From: Lyophyllum atratum
Lineage: Eukaryota; Basidiomycota; Agaricomycetes; Agaricales; Lyophyllaceae
Direction of reading: 5' to 3'
DNA: 64,000 bases
Assembly (NCBI GenBank): GCA_014905825.1
Contig: JACGCN010000002.1
Location: 2,666,001 to 2,730,000, forward strand
In this document: piece by piece, positions 56,643 to 64,000 of the stretch
Position numbering within the stretch: the first letter of the stretch is position 1
Layout of the letters: each line of letters begins with the position of its first letter
The notes under the pieces: model-generated
Database searches by the model: none
What the model saw: the letters and a program-made list of their open reading frames with translations, nothing else
Told to the model about the DNA's origin: nothing
Translations under genes and position numbers: made by a program

Positions 56643-57079
56643 ATGCCCATTCCCTTCGAAGCGCTCATTCCATTCGGTCAACTTCATTCACGTTGAAATG
56701 CGGGAGATCTTATACTCACAGGGCCAACGTTCCCAGGTCTTCTTACCGTGATGTTCGGAGCAGCCGGGACGCTCTTGAACGTTTCTCAGAGAGCGCAGAA
56801 CCTAGGCAAGGTGTGTCCTTGCGATGTCTTTGCTATCTAGTGCAGCAAACTTACACCTAAATCGAAGCCGCCGCGATACCACATTGATCACTGGGAAGAT
56901 ATGATGATGAGGCGGGACGAACGGCTAACAGGTCACCCACGGGGGCAAACGGTGCGTGTTGGGAGTGTTCGTGCCTATGACACGCTGATTCCGAGACTGC
57001 TTTTCCGTTACAGGACAACCCAGTTGCGCCGCCTGGGTTTGAAACCAGCAGTGTGTGGTACACGGAGCGGACTATGTAG
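56643..57079 (+). CDS. ndufa1: NADH:ubiquinone oxidoreductase subunit NDUFA1 (MWFE)
   Basis: Exons 56643-56676, 56722-56810, 56868-56951 and 57014-57079 sum to 91 codons. MPIPFEALIPFG and a single hydrophobic segment (LLTVMFGAAGTLLNVS) are followed by the family tail YHIDHWEDMMMRRDERLTGH, PRGQTDNPVAPPGFETSS. NDUFA1 is a one-helix accessory subunit of the complex I membrane arm. Length (90 aa) fits the fungal family. Divergent from the PPR-like gene with 158 bp between start codons. One acceptor is AAG. Confidence 0.9.
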
Positions 57080-57267
57080 ACAAAATACAGTCTGAGTTTC
57101 TCACCATGCCGTTGTGTGTTACAAGGCCTCGGTTACGCGTTCAACGCAGTTGGAACATACCCGGTATCTCCAGAAACGGCCGACCCTCCGTCGTGGATGC
57201 AACTCTGCATTATACAGCACTCAGCGTTGCCCGTCGGGATGACACCATGATGGGCGCCAAACCACCT

Positions 57268-58760
57268 CTATAGTATCTCACTTATCCAGGTCAAGACATC
57301 ATGTTGAGGTCCAAACCGCTCTTCGCCTTCTGAAAGGTCACCCAAAAATCCATACCGCTTCCCTTCAAGCCTTCGACCCAAAGCAGTCAAAACTTCCACC
57401 TCGGGATCCTTAAGACGCGTATTTGAGACGCGGAGAGCACATGCATCGATGATTCCATGTTTTGATCGAAATTCGGCCGTCTTGAAAACACAATTGATTT
57501 TCCTTCAGAACTAGGCTCATAACGGAACGATAGAAAGTGACCTACCACGCTTCCCCACGGAAAAGTGTGATCCACGGTGTATGTGAATTCTGGCGTCTGG
57601 CCATATGCCCAATCCCAGCTCTGGGGGGATGTCAAGGACTAGCTACCTCGTGGTTGGATAATACTTACCGGGAGTTCCGCGATACCTTTGCGAATATATT
57701 CAATACTAGTTAGATCATCGCTCTCGTCCATAATCTGCGCCTTTAGATCGCGTGTGTTCGTGAATCTTCAGACATGGATCCGAGAAGTCATGAACCTACC
57801 GCAGAGGTGATCCCATATTCCTTTCGGAATTCATCTACCACGGCGGCGGTGAAAGTTTCGTGTGTAATCTCCCGACTGAATTGCTGGAGATTACACACTG
57901 GAGAGCGTACGGACGCTACACCTTTGGTGATCATCGTATCCTGCTCGAGGTCATCCCTTGTACATTCAGACCGAGGGAGACCACTTTTCAGCTCACCTTC
58001 TTGGTACGCAGCAAGTCACCCAGGTTATCCAGGCGCGAGGATATGAGCATAGTTCCGTGATGATATGCCCTGTTGTTCACAATTTTATACGCTGATCCCG
58101 AAACGTATTGGCAAGAATATGAGCACATGGAGCGAGGCCACCATACCATGACCACACTCATCTTATCTTGACCGACACAAATGTCATTCCTGTCATTGAC
58201 ACGGGCATTTATGCCCAGAGAGCGCACTGCACGAAGCACAACCTGAGCTGTGGCCTGTCGGTTGAATTCCTGCCGAGGAAGATGGATCGAGAAGTTTGTG
58301 TTCCCGAGGTCCTAAAGCCGCACGGGGAACCATTGGGTGGTCATAACCAACGAACAGCGGGTTGCCACATACATGGTACACCGTGCCTCCACCACTTCTC
58401 CTTCTAATGAAAGGAACGCCAGGTCTTTCCCGCAGAGCTTCGAAATTCACCTCCTTCCATGGGTTTTGGTTCCGTCCTATAATAACACAAGGCTCATCCC
58501 GGTATACAAGAAGCAGGGGTTCTTCCGGAGCTTTGTGCCTGAATAACCTGGTAGGGATATTGGATTGGGATAAAGGTCGAAGTAGTAAGAGAAGTCGAAG
58601 TAGTAAGAGAAGTGACGAACCAGTCCTCGAGAGTGAGGTTGAAGTATGGATTAGTTGAGTTGGATATATAAATTGAGTGCTGGGCACTCGGAGTCGTGTA
58701 TAGACGCGACCGGGGGATGCATAGACGCGCCGGAATGCGTCGGAAGACTTGGAAGATCAT
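57268..58760 (-). CDS. Mitochondrial lipoate-protein ligase / lipoyltransferase (LplA family)
   Basis: Starts MIFQVFRRIPARLCIPRSRL, a mitochondrial leader. The LplA fold follows: YISNSTNPYFNLTLEDWLF, EPCVIIGRNQNPWKEVNFEA, PFIRRRSGGGTVYHDLGNTN (lipoate/ATP site), QVVLRAVRSLGINARVNDRN, VSGSAYKIVNNRAYHHGTML (with the conserved SGSAYK lysine), ASVRSPVCNLQQFSREITHE, and a C-terminal domain (SWDWAYGQTPEFTY). The enzyme attaches lipoate to E2 and GCV-H proteins. Oddities: an in-frame 57-nt segment just before VSGSAYK that the family lacks, an 18-bp tandem repeat in intron 1, and a 13-bp inverted repeat in a late exon. Ends at TAG 57268. Confidence 0.88.
57860..57898. repeat. Perfect 13-bp inverted repeat inside the lipoate ligase exon
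   Basis: Left arm GTGTGTAATCTCC at 57860-57872, a 13-nt spacer, right arm GGAGATTACACAC at 57886-57898. The arms are exactly complementary, so the transcript can form a 13-bp hairpin. It lies in codons for SPVCNLQQFSREITHE. Confidence 0.85.
58578..58613. repeat. 18-bp direct repeat (two copies) in the first intron of the lipoate ligase gene
   Basis: The unit CGAAGTAGTAAGAGAAGT occurs at 58578-58595 and 58596-58613 with no mismatch. On the gene strand it is pyrimidine-rich and includes CTTAC, so branch-point-like sequence is duplicated. Confidence 0.85.
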
Positions 58761-59082
58761 AGAGATGGGACTCCGGGGGCTAAGATATCAGCAACTTAGA
58801 TCTTGCATGGTGAATGGTGGTGGAAAGTCGGAATGACCAAGAGACCCTGGCAGTCACAGCTCAAGTTTCGATCACGCCTCAAATTTGTGTGCGCAATTTA
58901 ATGGACGAAGCTCTTCGATGGCAATGGTATGAGGAGCATGGCACTCGATACCCTCTGGACGAAATGTCCAAGCACTTGCCAGGCTGACCCTTACATACAT
59001 CCCACCGGCCTTGCAAATGAATTATAGATTTATACAAGCATCTACGTCCCTCACGTCCTTAGGATGGTCCATGAACCAATGT
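58761..59082. other. Region upstream of the lipoate ligase gene
   Basis: 322 bp between the lipoate ligase start and the NDUFA8 stop (both minus). It must contain the ligase promoter. Nothing else seen. Confidence 0.4.
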
Positions 59083-59784
59083 TCATTTCTGCATCGGCTT
59101 ATAGTAAGGCCTCTTAACTTCATGTATAGGCACCTGGCCTTCTGGTGTTCCAGGAATGGTCTTCGTTAGGCCCTATTCGAGGTCACAGGTCGCGGATGAG
59201 CTGGACGTTGAGGGAGCCTAATTGAGAGCAGACGCACCAATTTATCAAACATGCAGGCGTTGAGGGATCGTTCCGCCGGACGACAGCGGTAGTATTCCTG
59301 CGTCGCGTGAGTCCTGGGGACCGGGGGTATGGGTGAATGAGGTACTTGCCTGGTTGTTTTTCTCTAGACAATTCCAGTGGGCTTGAAACTGCTCCAAGCA
59401 ATTCTCCCTCATTTTTGAGATCCTGAAACCATACGTGTACGTCAATTTCCGTACGTACGACAGACAGAGGGAGGAACGCACAAGTCAGTCGCACATCTAG
59501 TCACTCTCCGTCCCTCCTTTAGGCAATGCTCAGGATTCCGGTCCTCCGCTTTGCAAAGCATGAAGTCCTCTTAAATAACATCCCCCGTTAGAACACGTTC
59601 CGCACATGCAAGATAGCACGGACAGACCATTATACTCTTTGCAGTAAGCACCAATGAAGAACGCCGCGCTCTTCAGTGGTCCGCTCGTCGCGCCAAGCTC
59701 CGCGACTCTTGGTATATGATCGGGAAGCGGGGTAGGATCGACATAAGGCTTGCTCTCCACCGTGCCAGCCTGTATTGTACTCAT
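59083..59784 (-). CDS. ndufa8: NADH:ubiquinone oxidoreductase subunit NDUFA8 (PGIV)
   Basis: Exons 59628-59784, 59482-59569, 59350-59422, 59238-59297 and 59083-59172 sum to 156 codons. PYVDPTPLPDHIPRVAELGA, LKSAAFFIGAYCKEYNEDF, LCKAEDRNPEHCLKEGRRV, CLEQFQAHWNCLEKNNQ, YYRCRPAERSLNACMFDKL, TIPGTPEGQVPIHEVKRPYY. The twin CX9C motifs are present, as expected for an intermembrane-space complex I subunit imported by the Mia40 pathway. The intron 59298-59349 begins GC (AACCAG/gcaagt) and is required to reach EYYRC. Confidence 0.95.
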
Positions 59785-60006
59785 GGTGGACGGCGCGGGT
59801 GGTTGGAGGTTGGTCGGTCGGGATAATTAGGCGGGTGGGAAACTTGGGCGGAGTTTTGATTGTACCCTTCCTCACGAACACCCACGACGAGCGCGACTGA
59901 TAATCTAAGAAATGGTGTGTCGAGATCGTAGGATACATTGTTGGCTTTCGGTTTATGTTCTATCTGCTAGCCTCCGCGATCACAACCCAAGATTTACCAA
60001 ATTCAG

Positions 60007-60512
60007 ATGAGGACACATAAACTCTCAATTATGGTCACTGTGCCACCATCGACTACTATTGGGAGATTGAAATCGGAAGCCCTGTCGGCTCTAACGTCAC
60101 CCGTCCATCGGGATGAGCAGTCGGACGTGCCTACAGTGCAGATCGAGTATGATTTTGAGCTGGTCAGGGCATTGAAAGAGAGAGGGCGGCCAAACGGAGA
60201 ATACGAGGTATTGGACCCCTTGAGAGAAGTCAGGGACTACAGCCTCGCGAGCTACGATACACTCTATCTGCAGTTTCGCGATTCCTCTCGTAAGTCTTTC
60301 CCATTCGCTGTGATTCATATCGTCATCCAATTGTCAATATCAAATGTAACTGTCGGTGTCTATTCCTGCACTTGCTATGAATCGCAGGCAACTTGCTCCC
60401 AGTCACGTTCACGGCACCCTCAATCGACGACGAAGAGGAAGCACCATCTGAGGCGGAGATTTCGGCACCCAGCGCCAACAAAGGGAAGAGGAAGGCGCAT
60501 TTCGACGAATGA
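60007..60512 (+). CDS. Small ubiquitin-like-fold protein, unrecognised
   Basis: ATG 60007 begins MRTHKLSIMVTVPPSTTIGR, followed by LKSEALSALTSPV, a beta-grasp-like order, then FELVRALKERGRPNGEYEVL and YSLASYDTLYLQF. An intron with donor GTAAGT joins RDSS to NLLPVTFTAPSIDDEEE and an acidic-then-basic tail (NKGKRKAHFDE). Length about 135 residues. The fold assignment rests on hydrophobic spacing only. The preceding bases TTCAG leave open an upstream first exon. Convergent with ndufaf3, stops 65 bp apart. Confidence 0.6.
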
Positions 60513-60577
60513 TGCAAATGGTTTCGTGTGGTCTCCGAGCCGGATACTGCTGCATCGTACTATCCAGGTACCCATTA

Positions 60578-61253
60578 TCATGCTGGTGTCTGCATTTTCT
60601 TCCATGGATGCGGCGATAGCGGTAGTAATGCTGCAGCGACTCGGCGGCCCTCTTCGGCGAGGAGGTTGTACGTCGAGCATGCGTTTCTCTATAGGACAGT
60701 ATGCGTTTCTTAGTTACTTAAAAACAGAGTAGCACCACGCACTGTGTCCATGACATCAACCTGAATACCCAGCTGATTGAGATACGTTCGTAGTTGCGGC
60801 GGTATTTGAGATATGGTCTTCCCAGTACCAAAGAGTAGAATTTCTATGTGATGTCTAAGACAGGGGAGGAAACTGAAAAAGAAAAGTGTACTCCTTACCA
60901 GGTTTTGGTACAACTGTCTCGAAGATCTCAAAGTGCTCCTTCTCCCATCCTACCCAGAGCGTGCTCGGCACATCCCACAGAAAGACTTTACCCTCTAAGA
61001 AAATGCATGAAGAGGGAATCAAGAGGCCGTCCATTAGCTGGATGCCCTGGTTCGTGATGGACTTGACCTGTACCGCCGGCGGGTTGTCGTCTGCAAGGAT
61101 GTTGGTGAAAGAGCTGTCGCGCCGTATTGCGCTGACGTGAATCCGGCGGGACTGGCAGGTCAACAGAGACCGTCTACATGGCTTGCTTATAAGCAGAGAC
61201 GGTCTCCTCAGTAGTTGTGGTCCGACGCGTTGCAGGATGCGAGCGAGAGACAT
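60578..61253 (-). CDS. ndufaf3: Complex I assembly factor NDUFAF3 (Mth938/DUF498 domain)
   Basis: Exons 60899-61253, 60743-60843 and 60578-60688 sum to 189 codons. A basic leader (MSLARILQRVGPQLLRRPSL) suggests mitochondria. The domain follows: LADDNPPAVQVKSITNQGIQ, LMDGLLIPSSCIFLEGKVFL, WDVPSTLWVGWEKEHFEIFE, EILLFGTGKTISQIPPQLRT, LGIQVDVMDTRNACSTYNLL and EEGRRVAAALLPL. NDUFAF3 works with NDUFAF4 early in building the Q module of complex I. All parts are present. Confidence 0.92.
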
Positions 61254-61572
61254 GGCGGTGCTGAAGTACGTGAACGCCGCAAATTGGAAATGTCACCATG
61301 ATTCACGTGATCAGGTGCGCTGCAAAATCATCCCTCAGGACAGTATTCCAGGGGCGTTCATTATGTCCACATATCGTAGACTCTTACCTATGACAACGAA
61401 TCTATTAGTATAGCAGCATGCGTGATGGCTGCAAGTACTTGAAATTTAGCAGACGACGCGACGCGACTGATCACGTGCAGAGATTAACCCTAACCTTTGC
61501 TTCGCATCGACCAATCAGAAGGCTTTGTCGCCAAAAATTATTATTTGTGTTCTAGCCTTCATCGCCATCCTC
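61254..61572. promoter_or_regulatory. Divergent region ndufaf3 / nucleolar protein gene
   Basis: 319 bp between two outward-reading start codons. Coding frames that cross it lack conserved content. Both promoters must lie here. Confidence 0.45.
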
Positions 61573-64000
61573 ATGCCCGTCAACGCCTCCATCGGCGAGC
61601 CGTTTGTTCTCTCGACATACGGAACCTCTCAGCAACTTCCAAAATCCGGCGCTGGAAGTAAAAAACAACGAGGTCCGGCGAATGTGTTCGCGACACACGA
61701 GAAGGCATCAGGGAGCTCGGACGGCTATGCGACCGTAACTGCGCAGGCAGACGGTATCCATTTACTAGATGTAAGGACAGTATGACCTTTGAATGGACCA
61801 CAAATTTACCCTTCTCCAACAGATATCGACACTCCACCCTGTCATCTCCCACACCCTCGGACCTTCCACCACTTTTTCCTGCCCAGCAATTACTCGCAAC
61901 ACATTACACGGGGCCGAAACCATATGCACGACATACGCAGCAGTTGATACTTCTTCCGATATCAGCATAGAAGAAAGTGGTCGGACGATATGGATGTGGA
62001 GAGAAAATTTGTCTGGCCGGTTAGAAGATCGGGCGTCGCAGAAGAAAAAGTCGGTTCTGGTAAGTCGAGATATATCTCTTCTCCGTTTCCCCGCTCATTT
62101 GACATTGCAAGGGTTTAGATTTCACACCAAATATCTGGGCTCTATACCTGCGACGAGATACCGACCCGGCTACTAGCACAGTCACCTAAGGGTGAGGTGA
62201 CACTTCTGGATGCTGATCTCAGTGTCAAAAATACATGGCCGATGCTTCAAGATGCCGAGAGCGTAAGCCGGACGTTCGTCTACCCCCGAACCGCTTGTTC
62301 GTTCCTACCGCCCCGGTCGACTCCTCTAAGAGGGGCGATCCTTGTTTCCGTGGTCGTGGCAGGAGATTCCGCACGCGTTCGAACGCTATCCGTGGACGAT
62401 GATGATAAAATTCTGGAGCTGGGGAGCTCTGTAGTCCCACTCAAGCACGATGTGAGGCATATCATATTCCTTGGACTGCATCTTTCGCTCATCGCTATTC
62501 TAGCAAATATCAGAGGTTTCCTGCAGCACAAGCGGCTACATGAGCTTTTTGAGTGAGTGGAAGAACCCATTATAGGCCTCTTCGGAGTAACTCATTCTAT
62601 TTCAGCGCGAGATGGGACATGGCATTCCTTTGGATTAGGATCCAAAGACGGAAGTTCGATAGAATTATCTGCCACCTCAGAGCCTTTTCGTCTCACTGGA
62701 CTCTCCTTCATTTCAAAACCACAAAGCTCAGAAGAGGTCTCGCTGCTGTCATTGAGCTCTTCGCATGTCTTGCTTTCCGCCCTTACCGCCTCACCCAACC
62801 CCGAGATCGTACTACTCCTATGGGACCTCCAGTACTCCGTCCTTCTCGCCAGACAGGCGCTCCCAGTCCCCTCCACCCTGGTTCAAGCAAAGGATGTCAC
62901 TATAAAAATGACTCTCGTCCCTGCTTCGGGCTCCCAAACGCTCCTCCTTTTATCACCCCAGACATCCAATGCTGGACGAAAGACACAGGCAACAGCGTCA
63001 CGTTCGAGCGTCCTGGTCGTGCCATTGGCATGCCCGTCAGTCTCTACGATCGCGAGCGCAATGGGAAAGGCGTCCTCTGGAGCCAGGTGGATCGAGCAGG
63101 TAGCCTCATCCTCTTCGGGTACGCCACGCCACGATCCTGCCCGGACGAAGGCCCTGGCGACCATGAAAGCAGCCATGGAGAAGAACTTGCCGCAAGCCGC
63201 CAACGTCGCCTTTTTCGAGTGGGAGAAGCGGGAATCCAAGGCTGCGGCCCAGTCGGAAGAAACCCTGGAGGCGGACAAGAATAAGGCAGTAAGTGATGCC
63301 ACCTGACTTTTCTTACCTGAATTCTTATGTCCTTATAGCCAGCGTCTCAAGCGAACCTAAGCTACGACTTCGTCAAGGATCTGCTGGTGACCGTCCTGCA
63401 GCAATCGAAACCCGCCAATACGCCATATTCCTCTGAAGTTGTTCGGTATCTCCTCAAACGACAGCTTGTCAGCGGCAATATGGTCGATGGCGGTCTCCTT
63501 GCAGCCCTTCGATTCAAGAGTGACTGGGTACGTTGCCAACACAGTATTCCAGTTTTCTTATAGTAATTAACGTCGTGCAGCAATCAATTGAAATGGCGCT
63601 CGCCAACGTCACGGACCTCTCAGAAGCAGAGGTTATGGAGACCCTTCATCTAATCGTCGTTCGACACCGGCAGAATGAGAAGGTGGCCTCGCAAGGGGAT
63701 AATGCAATGGACGTCGATGCTCTCTCAGATCTCCCGTCACTGCCGAGCTTCCTGACTTCGTGTGTCACCTACACGACCACGCCCCCCGCCCTGCGGTCAG
63801 CCATACGCCTGTACTTCAAAGAAGCGGAAGACAGCCTCGCCGTCCTGAAGGTGCTAGGAAACTGGATCAAGCAATGGTCGAAACGGAACGTCAGACTCTT
63901 GCCCTCTAAAAAGGATATCTCCAAGAATGAGCATGGTGTGCTCATTATGAAGGAGAGGGAGAGGGATGTCAGCAGCGAGTTGCCACCATTATCCAACGTA
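61573..64000 (+). CDS. Probable nucleolar ribosome-biogenesis protein (Utp8/NOL11-like), 3' end outside window
   Basis: ATG 61573 begins MPVNASIGEPFVLSTYG. Several exons give a beta-propeller-like first half (ATVTAQADGIHLLD, ISTLHPVISHTLGPSTTFSC, RDGTWHSFGLGSKDGSSI, PEIVLLLWDLQYSVLLARQA). A helical second half follows (SYDFVKDLLVTVLQQSKPAN, VSGNMVDGGLLAALRFKSDW, SIEMALANVTDLSEAEVMET, ALRSAIRLYFKEAEDSLAVL). Propeller plus helical repeats with GNMVDGGLLAAL-type blocks suggest the Utp8/NOL11 group of the UTP-A (t-UTP) complex in rRNA synthesis, but I am not certain of the family. It runs off the right edge without a stop. Confidence 0.6.

Overview
This window is nuclear DNA of a mushroom-forming type basidiomycete (Agaricomycetes-like); the species cannot be named from the sequence. 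The reasons are dense genes on both strands, many phase-varied introns of about 45-65 bp with GT..AG (sometimes GC..AG) ends, short often divergent promoters, and proteins whose domain layouts are fungal (Atg29, SIN Cdc14, DASH Spc19, Kha1, Mgm101, Coa3). No transposon, rRNA, CRISPR or convincing tRNA was seen.

Layout. 0-4 kb: tail of an unrecognised protein and a CNH-domain gene. 4.6-9.2 kb: MYND-finger protein, SAGA subunit Spt3, retropepsin-like Ddi1. 9.7-12.5 kb: Atg29 and an RWD-Impact (Gcn2 regulator type) protein, head to head over about 150 bp. 12.6-16.5 kb: a mitochondrial-type succinate-semialdehyde dehydrogenase converging on an FAH-family hydrolase. 16.6-29.4 kb: SIN Cdc14, Coa3, a tiny micro-exon secreted-peptide gene, DASH Spc19, a vWFA protein and gamma-tubulin complex component 5. 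29.6-40.3 kb: ribosomal uL1, an unrecognised coding stretch, Mgm101, a gephyrin-like molybdenum-cofactor enzyme, a coiled-coil protein, an LPAAT with an apparent frameshift, and a GDPD phosphodiesterase. 40.6-54.4 kb: a long disordered protein, a tail-anchored Cys-motif protein, K+/H+ antiporter Kha1, Bud31, a TB2/DP1 (REEP) protein with frame problems, and a disordered Ser/Pro-rich protein. 54.8-61.3 kb: a mitochondrial neighbourhood (PPR-like protein, NDUFA1, lipoate ligase, NDUFA8, a ubiquitin-like small protein, NDUFAF3). 61.6 kb to the end: a probable nucleolar Utp8/NOL11-like gene, cut by the window edge.

Most genes are ordinary housekeeping genes. The standout is at 19645-20047: a 58-residue secreted peptide built from five exons, all joined in phase 2, with 15-nt and 18-nt internal exons and a duplicated exon pair that each time delivers an AGFPVP motif. 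This architecture resembles the micro-exon genes known from schistosomes. Other oddities are six well-supported GC..AG introns, a 7-nt micro-exon in the SSADH gene, and several genes whose frame breaks by one base, mostly at C or G runs. Those breaks look like homopolymer miscalls or gene decay. Exon coordinates were worked out by hand from splice signals and frame continuity, and are firmest where a full sum of exons is given.
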